This document shows, piece after piece, positions 11,110 to 22,796 of a stretch of 55,593 nucleotides of DNA. Origin of the DNA: Flammula alnicola (Eukaryota > Basidiomycota > Agaricomycetes > Agaricales > Strophariaceae); contig JADNRV010000316.1 of NCBI GenBank assembly GCA_015499995.1, forward strand, positions 1 to 55,593, read 5' to 3'. Position numbers and translations under genes: made by a program. The notes under the pieces were generated by a model. It saw only the letters and a program-made list of their open reading frames with translations. It searched no databases and had not been told where the DNA came from. The stretch's first letter is position 1. The number at the start of each line of letters is the position of its first letter.

Positions 11110-13385
11110 TCCGCGAGTTGGTAGTGGAGGGTAGTGGAGATGGAACTGGAGATGGAACTTTGGCCTGATAAATGAGATGGTCTTTGTTGCTTCCGTCTAC
11201 TTCAAGCGAGCACGAAACTTCAAAATTGCCTTGTACTACCAGCGAATTCGTCCGTAACGATATTTCTGAAACATCCTTCGGGAATAAATAGAGAAATAAA
11301 TACGGATATTGTAGGACCTCCCCATTCGAAATGTAAGGCATGGTTGACTTGAAATGTGGATCTACCGCATCATTCTACTAGCTCAGCAGGAGGGGCAGGT
11401 GGTGGGGTCTCAGGACCCGAAACTTCTAAAGGAGTGAAGCACATCAACTATGGCAACCAAGGTCGAAAAAGTGCTTTACGCACCGACCGCAGGAGTAGCA
11501 GGGTCTTCGTCAGGTGGAAGAGCGATGGCACCCGACCTTCTAATGTACCCATTTCTGGTGTACTGTGCAGCAATATACACGATCAAAATGACTTCCGGCC
11601 ACCTGATGCGTGGATCCATCACCTTCGGGTTGACATATAGGCTTATAGGCCAAACGAGAATGTAGAACGCCTGTGTGAGAACCCAGATGAAGCACAGCTC
11701 TAACGACAACTCCGTCGCCTTGTTGACTTTCTGAGTGGTTGCGGATGTCCTGTAGAACCATTGCACGATAAGGTATGTGTGTATGACGATGGTTGGAACG
11801 TAGACGATGAGCGACATTGGCACTCCGATGGCTGGTTCTGCCCGCGATTCGATGTAGATGCATGCCCCAGATAATAGGACTGATGGGATGAGGATGAATA
11901 TGGAGGGGTGGTAGAAGAACGAGGCAGGGAGCTCCGAAGGAGGTTCACCTTCCTGCGTGGGGAAGGGTTCGTTCCTGTAAAGGTTGAAATCAGCTTCCGT
12001 AAAATCCTCTTTTATAAATACGTGGACTCACGTTGGTTGGGCGGATTCATCTTCCCTATAGCACAGCAGTCAACAAAGTCATGATTTGCACGGATGAGTT
12101 ATAGAACTTACACCGTCCCCGGCTCATCAAGACCCAATATACTCCGCCGTCTTCTCTCTTGATAAATGCTCCTGCTGTACCGCACGGCAAAGTATATTAT
12201 CAAGAGGGTCTCGGTAGCTCCGATCCAGAAAGCCTTGCCATAATACGGGAGGAACAAGATATAAAATATTCTCGTCCCCAACCATAGCCCTACAAGCTCA
12301 AATGAGAAGCCACCGAGCCTGCTGGCATCGCTCAGGGTTTGCTCGAACCCTCGTGCGATTCGAATTATCGTATTAAACTGCAGGAGAATAGTGGGGATGT
12401 AAGCTTGAATCGAAAAAACTTCCAAAACACCAATTTCGTGTGGAAAGACTTTGAGAGTCTCAATGACTATAGTACAGACAGTCAGAGCAATGGATACGAC
12501 GAGGAGGTAAATCGATGGTTGATAAATGGTTGTGACCGCGGGATGTACTGTGTGCGCCGCTTCTGTCTCATGACCTGTAGGTGCATCGTTATCGTTCGGG
12601 TTCGACTCGTTAGGTTGTGTGGGAGGTGTTTGTTCGTATCTGCAAGAACTTCATTAGAAAGTCCGGGAAAGTTCAAGGCAGATATCCACTCACGCGACAT
12701 TCTCCTCATCGAGAGCTATCCTTAACCTACCCTCCCTCTTCTTCATGCGAATATCCGCTACGGACCGCGCAGCAATGTATACAATCACGATGGTTGCTTG
12801 GGATCCCGGCGCCGTTGGAAGAAGGACTATGCTTGCCCAACCACCGTGGCCACGTTCCGTCCACCAAAAGCATACGTGCATCGCCAGAGTGGCGATCCAT
12901 ATGCAGGCCAACGTCACCGCCCGCGAGGAAGTCTTCTTCACGTCAGACTCTGCAGTGTGCGATCCACGGATTGTTCGGACAATCGATTGCATAGCGAAAT
13001 GCATAGTAGGGCCGTATGTCGTAAGAGAGCAGAAGATAGCCAGCGGCGCAATGATCATCTCTGATATGACGGCGATTCCGCTCCAAAATATCAAGACACA
13101 GAGGAGAAATATCGATGGACGGTAGGGTGAAAACAAGACATTCCTATCTGGCGGTAATAGGAAACGATCCAGAAAGACCATGTTGAAATCAAAGCCAGAT
13201 TCAACGCTATTGCGCTGAACTTTTCGCCTTGCTTGAGGGTAAGGAAAGAGAGCGCAGCGATCCTTTTTATGTAAATGTTACTTTCCCCTGTATCTTCTTG
13301 GGTTTCAAGGCCATGACGGCTTGGTTTGCATAGCATTTGGTCGTTGCTGCTTGAAAAATCAAATGCAAAAAAGTGCCGTAATGGT
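11110..13385 (-). repeat. Right arm of the inverted duplication
   Basis: It is the reverse-complement partner of 1222-3523. The inner end contains a truncated and partly expanded copy of the 3' end of the DUF1857 coding sequence (about 11110-11170), with a GATGGAACTG unit repeated. Since the full gene exists only beside the left arm, this arm is probably the derived copy. Confidence 0.88.
11370..13181 (-). CDS. Multi-pass membrane protein with three tandem four-helix modules (copy 2)
   Basis: Five exons at the same positions as copy 1 (13181-12694, 12639-12112, 12055-12032, 11974-11484, 11425-11370) close exactly to 528 residues. The ATG, all splice sites and the three PSIF/PSIY modules are kept. 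Compared with copy 1, exon 2 is 30 nt shorter, lacking a WIGAA repeat between helices, and exon 5 is 9 nt longer, adding an Ala-Pro-Pro. All length changes are multiples of three, which suggests both copies were kept as functional proteins. Linker and loop residues differ more than the helices. Family and function are unknown. Confidence 0.8.
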
Positions 13386-13778
13386 TTGGTAAGACCCGTG
13401 AGATCGGTTCGTTTCTTCATTAAAACTTTCTTCTTCTCCCACCCCGTGCATGGAACTGTCAGTCATCATTGAACGTGTTACAATCTATTCTTCGTGGCAC
13501 AGTGTGTATGATCCTCTTGCGATCCTCCACCTCTCTCTCAATACCCAATGGTGCACTATCGCTCTCAAATCGCGGCTATTAGTCTTCCTAAATGAACTTG
13601 CGGTCCTGGATGGCCTCAGAAAGCGAGAGCAAGCCTTTAAGCAAAGGTCAGATATCTATATCATATCTATAAATGTCCTCATAATCACTGATGTCGGTAT
13701 TGGCAGCTGTGTAGCTTCTCGTAACATATTTACAGTATAAAGACCTGAGTAACCGCCTTCGTTCTTTCGATCGCCCAG
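13386..13778. other. Divergent intergenic region between membrane-protein and WSC genes
   Basis: The genes on either side point away from each other, so it should hold both promoters. A TATAAA lies at 13736-13741, only 38 bases before the WSC start codon. A 96-codon open frame from 13450 has no recognisable feature and is not called. Confidence 0.4.
13736..13741 (+). promoter_or_regulatory. Possible TATA box of the WSC gene
   Basis: TATAAA lies 38 bases upstream of the ATG at 13779. If used, the 5' leader would be very short. Only the match and its position support it. Confidence 0.3.
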
Positions 13779-15655
13779 ATGGGTTCCTCTCTCCGCTTTC
13801 TCGCTCTAACAATTTTCCTTGTCGCAGGATTATCTATCCAGGTACCTACTGTAGTCGTAGCAGGAGCCGAGCGAGCTCACAGCTGAAACTTCTGAACTTA
13901 TCAGGGATTTGCTCATGATTTGGGTGTTTCGGAACGGCAGGTGGACAACCCGAATGGCCCACCCCCTGGGTGGACCTTTGTGGGATGCTACACGTAGGTC
14001 TACATCGTGTTATCATTATCCCTACGGTATTGAATATCACGACATGTTTAGGGACCGCGGTGGTGCCAGAACCCTCAAGGCGCAGTCATTTTCAAACGCG
14101 ACCGCAATGACGCCCGCACTATGTATCGAGTTCTGCGGGCCTTCGGAGACGTTCTTTCCTACCTATGGATTTGCTGGCGTTGAGTTTGGGCAGGTCAATT
14201 CAGATTCATCCAATCTCAAACGTCCTCACGCTGATTCTGCCTCTGCACTGTATTGTTACAGCAATGCTGTACGTTTCCGTAAAATCGTCGTTGACATCCA
14301 TATCAACCTGTAGACTGATTTTTAATATTCCAGTCTGCGACGGCGTGATCCAGCTGACTGCAAATCTAACGGATAGCAGTGAATGCAACTTACCTTGCAA
14401 AGGCGATGATACCCTCATCTGCGGTGGAAATGACCGTATTAGTGTCTATACTGATGGAACCCCCTCTCCCCAAATTCCTACTATCGCTTTGCCTAATCCC
14501 CCCCTTGATGGATCTATCGAACCTCTGTGGCAATATATAGGATGCTATTCGTGAGTTCAAGTGTTTTCTGGCAATTTTCAATAATTAACCGTTTGGGTGC
14601 AATCACAGCGACAACGCCAGTCCGCGTAATCTTGAAAAGATGATTGGCATTGCCGATCCGAACCAATGCGCCGCTATGTGCCAGAACACGTTCCCTGGCG
14701 CTCCATTTCTATTTGCAGGTAGTGAATTCGGGCAGGAATGTTGTGAGTGAAGTAATCGTCATTATTACCTTCGCGGACTGAATTCCTAGATGAACAACAG
14801 GGTGTGGTCCCACTCTTGCAAGTACCGCACAAAGGCTCCCAGATATCGCTTGCGCATCAATGGGATGCTTCGGTTCAAATCAGGAGGCCTGTGGAGGCGA
14901 GTTTATAATGGCCGTGTACCAGATGTTGCCGAGGATCGAAATTGGCTGCGCCCCCCTCAATTTATCATTGATCACGTTGAATATACAGGCAATATTTCTT
15001 GACAACCCCGAAACCTCCGTTCCCATCACAATGGTCGGTATAGAACACCATGTAGACAACATACCGCCTATCGAAATCACCACCGAAGCAGGCATTTTAT
15101 CAGTACGTTCTTTCAAATTGTTCAATGCATTTATCTGGGTAGAAATTGATGAGCGTCAATTTGTAATTACAGGCCTGCCCAACTTGCCCCAATCCAGTTG
15201 CTTTTCATTTCATTGATCTTCGCTTACTGCCGACTCTGGACGCCGGCACTGCGATAAACAACCTCTCTGTTGTCCATCCAGGTGGAACGCCGAATTTTGT
15301 GGAGATCACGGATAGTCTGAGCGTGTTTGGCGGCTATTGTATCCGGGTCAGTTTTTCCTTGTTCTTATTTGCGAGGACCAGGATCTTGAAATCTGTATGA
15401 TCTTAATAAATGATTATACAGGAGCCCCAGGTTGGTTTCAGGAACTTGATCGCTCTGGGTGCAACCTTTGAGCCCGGGTTGCCGATCACAGTCCCGCCAA
15501 ATATCACGTTTAATGCTGACGCTCCTTGGGCTCTATGTTCAAACCTAACCGCCGGAGGAAGATTGGATGTTGTTTTTAAACCACTTCTATTCGGAGCGGG
15601 GTTGAACGTTACCGATTGTCGAGACGTGGTTCTCAACCTTCAGTTTCTGAATTAG
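13779..15655 (+). CDS. Secreted protein with two WSC domains
   Basis: Nine exons (13779-13841, 13905-13993, 14052-14193, 14262-14268, 14334-14550, 14609-14742, 14801-15102, 15173-15346, 15422-15655) close exactly to 453 residues. Exon 1 encodes a signal peptide (SSLRFLALTIFLVAGL). WSC domain 1 (about 45-140) runs from WTFVGCYTD through EFGQQCFCDG to PCKGDD..CGG..ISVY. WSC domain 2 (about 165-258) runs from WQYIGCYSDN through EFGQECWC to EACGGEFIMAVY. Both domains carry an intron at the same place, after Cys in the xCxC motif. WSC domains bind cell-wall glycans; the protein is likely extracellular or wall-associated. The C-terminal 195 residues are not recognised. No membrane anchor follows, unlike yeast Wsc sensors. 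Confidence 0.82.
14262..14268 (+). other. 7-nt microexon of the WSC gene
   Basis: CAATGCT is bordered by gttacag and gtacgt. It joins exon 3 (ending GGG CAG) to exon 5 (TC TGC GAC) and yields GQQCFCDG, which matches the EFGQECWC of the second WSC domain. Without it the frame shifts and the paired cysteines are lost. Confidence 0.7.
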
Positions 15656-15951
15656 TACGAACTGCCCTAGATTTCTTCGTTGTGTAGTCTACTCTACCCG
15701 AATTAATTTTGGTATTTAAGCTTGCTCGAGGGGTCCCTACTAATTGGTGCTGATCTGCTCATCTAAACATTGCGGCAGGAACGGCACCGCCGAATGGGGA
15801 GACAAAACCAAGAAATTTATTGCGGCTTTAGGTTTTAAAAAGAAAAAGGCGGAGCGAAAATTATGAAGCGGTCGCGCTTGTGTAACTTAGAACTACGAAA
15901 GTACAAGAATGGAAACCTAAAAGTCCTATCCTGAATCTTTCATAACGTCCA
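15656..15951. other. Short intergenic stretch after the WSC gene
   Basis: It lies between the WSC stop codon and the start of homology to the F-box/WD family. No gene or repeat is seen. Confidence 0.4.
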
Positions 15952-16905
15952 AACTGACGCCACTAAATTGAAAGTCTACGAAATTTTTCCACTTTCTTCT
16001 TCGCCAATTTTCAAGGAAATAGCTTCGATTAACGTCGAAAAGCAGGCTCAGCGCGTTGCTATCTCTGATGACCGCGTAACCTGTTCATTTGGTATCCCGC
16101 AGACTGTATTGTTGTGGAATTTTACTCGTCATCTATCTGCCATATTTCGACCCTATTTTAGCTTTTTGGCTGATCAGGTCAGTCTTGTTTTCTTTTCCAC
16201 CTTGACTGCAATGCTACGTTCTGATTCGCTTTATGGTGCTATAGGTATCCTTCTACGGAGACTATGTCATCTTATGCCATATTAAATCCTTATCAATTTG
16301 GGAAATTCCACCCTTGGAGCCCTACATCCCAGTCCAGACTATCATATAATTCTCGAAGTCTCCCAATATTGGACTTTGTGTTGCCTTTCGATAATGAGAC
16401 CCCTACCAAAATGCCGCCTCACGATGGCGGATGGCATTCCAACACGTTCAATGGCCACTTTCTCATAGCCCTTGGGTTTCTCCCGAATCAACATTTCGAA
16501 ATCGCACGTGTTTTTCGGATGGAGAATAATTTCCCTATAACCCTCTTGTCCCTCGCACTTCGCCCGTCCTTTTGTCCCGAGCTCGGAGCAGGGTTCGAAT
16601 ACCCAGAACACGGAAGTCCTGACCTCGAGGTAGATGTGCCACAGATTTGTGATAACGCAGCCATTTCGACGTGTATTAGGCCCAATCACCTCTTGATCTT
16701 CTTACTTCCAATTTCCGAGGAAAGAGAGGGAAAGAGAATCAAGGTCTTCGCCGTCCAGTGCGGAGTGTTTGCTCGAAGTCGGCGAGTTTGAGCTTGAAAC
16801 TGTCCAATTTTGTCCAGCTACTGGGAGAGCATGTTTGCTGTCTCCTCATCATACCGAGATTCGAGTGGTAGATTATAGTCTACCAGCTTTTAATTTTATG
16901 AAGGA
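15952..16905 (+). pseudogene. Degenerate copy of the F-box/WD-like gene, 5'-truncated
   Basis: The protein-level match to the downstream intact genes begins at LKVYEIFPLSSSPIF (compare IKVHEIFPVSPSPVF) and continues through FTRHLSAIFRPYF, an intron at the same position (about 16176-16244), SLSIWEIPPLEP, and PATGRACLL to IRVVDYSLP. At least two frameshifts interrupt it, between 16320 and 16360 and near 16765. The F-box half of the gene is missing. It is clearly more diverged than the two intact copies, so it is an older family member. Confidence 0.75.
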
Positions 16906-16957
16906 GTTCGTCAAAATTTTCCCAGGTCCACATCTGATAGATCGACGACACCGATTA

Positions 16958-19042
16958 AATAGATTAGATTAGATCTTTCGAATGTAATTAATGTTTCATC
17001 ACACCGCTGTTTTTGTCTTCACTGCAAAACGACCATTACTAAAACGTTACCTCGACCCCGAACTTCAGCTAGTTTCATCTTGGGACATAGACGTGATGAA
17101 TCTTCAACGCGACACAAGTCACTCCGAGGCGGCAACCAATCCTGAAACAACAACTACACCGGATGAACTTTTCTCTCCTCTCAATTCGGACATCTTCATT
17201 ACTGTCATGCGCTTCTTGCAACCTCCAGAAATAATCACCGTCAGAAAGGTCTGTCCAAGTTGGATCTTAATGCCATTTTGTTTCTGAATACCTCAAGTCA
17301 TGCAAAACACTGTACTACGCGAGCCATCGTCGTATCGTCTGGCTGGACGCGCTCAATCGCGTCATGAAAGAACACGGCCTCTTCAAACCCACATATCACC
17401 TGGATTCCATGACCGATAGCCAACTAGAACAAGCGGCTCTATTCCCATGGAAATTTTCCTTCATGGTAAAGACGTCAAATGGGGTGCCACTTCGACCGTG
17501 TGCGCATCGCATCCTCGTAAACTCGCTGACGAACGCCGAGCGTATCGAGCAGGCGCAAAGAGAAGACGGACGGGACTTTGCAGCTACCATGCTTGTTCCA
17601 GGAGGCCGTTTCCTCCTCACTACGTCTGATGCCTACAGCGTGGGGTCCTATGTTAAACTTTGGGACCTTGGCCAACCAGGTACTCCACTATTGCCCGTTC
17701 TGGTTGCCACCACGGTGCTAGAATCCCACTGCTTCGTCTGTGCAACAGCGCCAACCCAGGATGGTCTGGGTATCCGAATAGTGTCTAAATTTGATGCGGA
17801 GAATCAGTGTGTATTTGTGCCCCTTCATTTATCGATTTTGACTTATAGATCTATCATCTTATCAACAGAATGCACGCTGATCCTTACAAAATCAAAGTCC
17901 ATGAGATATTCCCGGTGTCTCCCTCGCCTGTCTTCAGAGAGATAGGGGTAATCAAAGTTCCTGAGCACGTTACGTGCCTCTCTATTTGTGGTGATCGAAT
18001 AATCTGTACGATATTCATGATTCCACCGCGTCCTCCACTTGTCATAGTCTGGGATTTCATGCGTCATTTGACATCCATATTTCGACCTTATTTTGGAACA
18101 CCAGCTGAGGTAAAATTCTCTTTCATCACTCATTTCTATTGTCCTGATAATTCAACAATGAATCAGGTTCAAATATATGATAAATATGCCATCTTGGGTC
18201 ATGCTAAATCCCTGTCAATTTGGGAAATACCGAGCCTTCAGCCCCCTGCCGTCGATGACGCGGACGATGCAACTGCAGAAGAAAAACTTCCTATGTTGGA
18301 GTTTCTCTTGCCTTTTGTAAAAACCTCCACTACCCAAGTATTGCATCATGATCTTGCATGGAGTTCCGATTCTCCTTATCGCCGATTACTTGTCACTCTT
18401 GGTTTCTTCGACACCCCTCACGTCTCTTTCGATGTCGCGCTTTACAAGATGGAAGACTCTCCTCCACCTCACAATCCAGCTCTTCCCGAGTCTATGCCTG
18501 TCGTTCTCACCCGAGGGTCGTTTACGCACACATCAGAAGTTCAGGATGACCTGGTGCGCTACAAGCCGCATTTCTGCGGTAACAACGTCATCCTTGCGTG
18601 CTCTGTGCCCGGTTTTGCCTGGCTTTTTATGGTTCCTATACCCGAAGCAAGAGAGTCTAGGACATCATCGCCAACCTCGTGCATGCTCAAAATAGGGGAG
18701 TGCCAACCATATCAAATAGAGATTGCTCCAGCTACGGGGAGGGTCTGTATGATGAGTTTTGATGGGGAGATTCGGGTGATAGACTATTTGCTGTTAGATA
18801 CCAGAAAAGTCTAAAGCGGGTATATTCGACAAAATATGTACTACGCATCCGTATTCTGTCACCCTCGGCGTATTGATCAACTTAGCTGCAGGCATAGTAT
18901 CCTATTTCGCGCCTCATCGTAATCCAGGTCTCGTTGCTCCCAGCATACAGTCTAGAGGGGTTGCCGTCCCTACCCACCCATGACTGCAGACTGCAGAATT
19001 TGATATTGAATAATGGATGGTGGAGCAAATAAACGCGAAATT
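16958..19042 (+). repeat. Direct repeat R1, first copy, with F-box/WD gene
   Basis: It matches 22797-24867 from the shared agattagattagatc upstream motif through the whole gene to the shared gagcaaataaacgcgaaatt. Most positions are identical. The right edge lies exactly at the stop codon of the convergent gene at 19041. Confidence 0.88.
17096..18814 (+). CDS. F-box protein with WD-like beta-propeller (copy A)
   Basis: Four exons (17096-17248, 17298-17806, 17869-18109, 18167-18814) give an exact 516-residue frame. The F-box is near residues 22-55 (LNSDIFITVMRFLQPPEIIT). Propeller-like blades follow, marked by VKLWDL, VIVWDF, LSIWEI and IRVIDY. Such proteins usually act as substrate adaptors of SCF ubiquitin ligases; the F-box binds Skp1 and the propeller the target. 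The last intron is 57 nt, has no stop and keeps frame, so an unspliced form would add 19 residues. It is the middle member of a three-copy family here. The target is unknown. Confidence 0.78.
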
Positions 19043-20304
19043 AAAATATAGGTAGAAACCCACGACCCACGAAGTCCGGAACAATGTCAATCTTGAAGTC
19101 GATCGCCTCGTTCATCGAAAGTCTTGGGAAAAGCGGCTCTATCAACTCCCTCACCTCCTGGACAAAAGCCGACTCGACGAACGCAGACTCATGGTACAAG
19201 CCGACAATCCTGAACCACGCGATGATGTTCACTTGTCGCACACACGCCAAGTGATGGCTTTGTCCAGCGCGCGCCAGTGGTCCTTGTCAAACGAATATAT
19301 TCGCTGTTAGATTTCTTGTGTCACTGTTATCTCGATCGTTATCGTTTCGAGGACACTGAGAGGCGTTGAGGACGACAGGAAGTGGCATAGCAGTTTGAGT
19401 GGTGCAGTACCATGTCCCTGACGGGTGGGCTCGCGCGTGAAACCGAGCTTGACGTTGCGCAGTTCTGGGAACTGGGTAATGCCGAATAGTGGAGAGGGAA
19501 TGCGCACGTTGACTACGAGGTATGTTTAAATGAAGTGTCTTTAGAGATGGGTAATAGACGTACAGATAAATGACAAATGCAAGGTTTGAAGGATGGGAGA
19601 TGATCTCTGGGCTAGGGCGCATGCGGTATCCAAATCTCGCGGCTCGTAACTAATTTCTTGAGATGGGAAAGGGGCAAAGCTCCGGCAGGCTGAGACACCG
19701 AGGAACGTGCTTGCAGGATGGGGAAAGAGTTATCGATGTCGAGTGCCTCCAATTGAGGGGGTAATCGCAATGCAGCCAACGGCGTAGCATCTTCAATCGG
19801 CACACTATGAAGAATGAGGTGTTTAATCTTTGCACCATCGAAGATGTCAGGGACGAGGTCGACAAATTCGTCGACAGAAATTGTTTTGAGATGGGATGAC
19901 TGACAGAGGTTTTGTAGCAATTTTCGAGTGTCTTCATTGATGTCTGACCATATTACATGGTGCCGCGATTGCAAATTCAGGGTGTGCAACACCCATGCCT
20001 CGCTGAATCGTTCCAATACTCTGGTGAATACAAGTTGGTTGAAGGTCTCGACAGTCGCACGTATAGAGAATGACTGGATCAGGGTTATTACGGGTGGTGC
20101 AGGGGTTTCGCTAAATTCGCTTGGATTCAGATCAAGCAAAGCAAGCAAGATGTGTCGACGAGAGCGAAGCCAAAATGCACGACAGACACGCGAGCACTGG
20201 AAAAGGGCGCGTCCGCTTCGTTTATCGTCCTTGGCCGAGTTGCCCAGAGCATCAATGAAGAGCTCGTAGATTTCCTGTGGTAAAGAGATAGTAAGTAGAG
20301 ACAT
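19041..20304 (-). pseudogene. F-box-type protein gene, probably broken
   Basis: The first exon starts at ATG 20304 and is open for 230 codons. It begins with a basidiomycete-style F-box (SLPQEIYELFIDAL, then LFQCSRVCRAFWLRSRRH), followed by leucine-rich text without clear repeats. An extra T at about 19615 shifts the frame in front of SPEIISHPSNLAF. The later part (FPELRNVKLGF, VLETITIEITV) and the tail (IIAWFRIVGLYHESAF to FLPIF, TAA at 19041-19043) lie in different frames that I could not join by clean splice sites. It could be a pseudogene, or a gene with unusual introns. It is convergent with copy A, and its stop codon sits on the repeat border. Confidence 0.6.
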
Positions 20305-21522
20305 ATTGAAGATTTACTGTGGTTTCGTGTGTATCTTGGGGGTCATAAACGAGCAAGTTGGGCGACATGCATAAATTTTATGTAAAGGTGACTTTCATAT
20401 TTGACGAACATCACATGACCTTGTAACACCATCAAATTAGGAAAGAAATCATGAAACTTGCAGAGAACACAAATTGAAACCACCACGAGCAAGAAACAAA
20501 GACTGCAGAACGACCAGCCATAGTAATGTCCAACCAGCAAGCGTAAACTCTGCCTATTCTTGAGATTCACGTGCCCGAAATCACCCTGCTTTCGCGTGTG
20601 ACGTCGATACCGATTATCTCTTCATCTTTGGACACCATCAACATCAACGGCGCGTTGTCCTCGAACGCTTACACACGTTCGGCTTACATATGTTTACGCA
20701 AAGGGGCTCTCGATAAGCGCTTAGAGCATCTTCAAGTGAAGCTTGCGCCTCTTGTCGTTCGCGTAGACGGTTATGCCACTATGCATAACCATCGATGCAG
20801 TCGAATCACGTTACCCTTACCCTTACCCATTCAAGTTTAGTAAACCTGAAGAGGGCGCGACTTTTGTACGTCAGCGTAAGGAGAGGTAGTACTACGGGTT
20901 ACGTGCACGACCGTGTCTTCGATGTTTCGGAACACCGCGATCGAGAAAAGGTCAGGGACCCTTGCTTTGAACGTGGCTCATGCCTTTGACCAGGTATTTA
21001 AATTCATCGCTGACAATTAACATAAGCGCTCATGTTGGCTTGAAATAGCGATTTATGTACTCCTGTTGGCAATCACTTCGAGATTAAGGTTTCTCGTTGG
21101 AAAGAAACCGAAGCTGCACCCTTCGGTATGCAACCTGATGGCCGCGCTTTAGCGCTTTCAAAGACTCTGGGCGAAAAATATTTTTGAGCTATTCAAACGA
21201 ATATCCAGGCTCCGGCTGTCATCCTGTATACGGTATACTATACCCCTTTCTCTTCGCTGTCTTTTCAAACTGAAGACCCATTTTCGTATCATCAAAAGGC
21301 TTCAGAAATCGCTGATTCCATCTCTGCAATAGCCTTGTACCCCTCTAGCCTCGCGCAGGCTCAAATTTACTCTCTTTCAGATAAAATGCTCGCAGAGCTT
21401 GAAAGTCTCTACCGCCGCCCTCTCAGACAGAGTCTCTCCAGTCCTGCACTAATCAGAAGGTTTCGAGAATCAAGGTTCACGGTGCTCTGCATTTTTTTTT
21501 GCAACGAGATTGTTTTGTGCTG
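20305..21522. other. Intergenic stretch inside the first duplication unit
   Basis: No supported gene. It includes a short tract of three TTACCC units (about 20811-20829), and AT-rich sequence. It has no visible counterpart in the second duplication unit. Confidence 0.4.
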
Positions 21523-22686
21523 GCGGAGAAGGGGAAGGAGAAGAACCTACGGCCGGGACCTGTTGGCGGAAGCGCTCTCGCTTGCATTTTGAAGTTCACG
21601 GTGCTCCGAATATCTTTTTCAAAGACATATTTTTTGTGCTAGATGGATGTATGCATGTATGGGTTGCTTGCTTACTTTACTTTACTTCGCAATAAGTACC
21701 TCTGAGTCGACGAACCTTTCAAGTTTATTCATAGTATCATTATGTAATTTCATTTGTGCTCATTCGAGATGACTAGTTAGCTCGTTGGAGAGCGTTCATT
21801 GCATTCCGTTACTTGTACCATATGGGATGAAATGGATTGGATTCAATTGCATTACTGAGGGCAGACACAGAGTAGCGTAGTGCAAGCGTGCACTGGGCGC
21901 CCACACGCCCTCGACGAAGGAATGAAGAGCATCAGCTGATACCAATGCATATACATCGCAGAGCAGGCAGGGAAGAGCACATTGACTGGAACAAGGACCA
22001 CGCCAAGGAGATACACAAAACATCCATATCACTCACAAGAGCACTGCGGAGAGGACGGACGAAGAGCATGGGACCAGGTAGAATGGGACGTTTGAGCAGG
22101 ACCATGATATTGGGGATGCACGTCGGGAGGGGGGCGGCGTCGAGCACCCTCACGTCCTCGGAGCGATACCACCTCCCATCAAATAAACGGCAGCTTACGA
22201 TACAGGAGACAAGTCATGGAAATCCGCGGCCCAGAGGGTTTTCTGCCGTACCTGCCTTCCAAGGGGGGTACTTAAGCTTAAGTAGTAACTACAAGTTACC
22301 TGGCCTCGCAACTCGGGTTTTCGACTCCGACTAGGGAAGTATGCACGGGTTCGCGCGAGCTGTGTGATGTGGTGGCGGTAAGGGTAGGTTGGGTTGGGAG
22401 GTTGGGTTCTCGGTGCTCAGCGCTCATTGCGTCGCGAAATGAGGATGTATGGAGAGCGCATTAGTAATGGGGTAGGAGATGGGTTGGTGCTGGTCGGTGG
22501 CGGTGAGGTCGGACCCGAGCGTGCGTGCGTGCTGAGTCTGCAGACACGTCACACTGGCTATGGAGGGATGGGGGGACAAGGCGAAAAGATGACGCAAGAA
22601 AGGGGGCAGTTCTGAATAGCGCAAAGCATGGGTGCTGACACGACACCCCAACGGAAACGCGCAGTTCATGTGCGTCAGTCGGCGAG
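21523..22686. repeat. Direct repeat R2, first copy, apparently non-coding
   Basis: It matches 26704-27872 in the same order: a ggagaagggga block, a ttgcttactttactttactt block, a gtgcaagcgtgcactgggcg block, and a final acgcgcagttcatgtgcgtcagtcggcgag. Short open frames on both strands are not conserved between the copies because of indels that are not multiples of three. I therefore read it as non-coding or decayed. It ends about 110 bases before the second F-box/WD repeat. Confidence 0.8.
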
Positions 22687-22796
22687 TACGATACAGTATT
22701 CAAATATTTTTCATCTCTCTCACAGAGTCTCACTTCTAACAGAAACGCTCAAGTTATCTCATCTGGTGTTGTACTCTATGCATTAGCGATCATGAT

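Noticed and set aside
12745..13125. Open frames antisense to the membrane-protein exons, also present in the other arm
   Set aside because: They are mirror frames of the real exons, conserved only because the coding strand is conserved.
13450..13740. 96-codon frame with ATG between the membrane-protein and WSC genes
   Set aside because: It lies in a divergent promoter region, shows no recognisable domain, and its composition resembles non-coding AT-rich sequence.
16588..16605. GGTTCGAAT-type tRNA B-box-like match
   Set aside because: No acceptor stem or A box can be built around it, and it falls in the decayed F-box/WD coding text.
15952..16905. Third functional F-box/WD gene
   Set aside because: At least two frameshifts and loss of the F-box half leave no working reading frame.
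20811..20829. TTACCCTTACCCTTACCC looks like a telomeric tract
   Set aside because: The fungal telomere repeat is TTAGGG/CCCTAA. This tract reads TTACCC, is only three units long, and is surrounded by unique sequence.
21888..22334. 148-codon plus-strand open frame in repeat R2
   Set aside because: The second R2 copy breaks the frame with non-triplet indels, and the composition is not protein-like.
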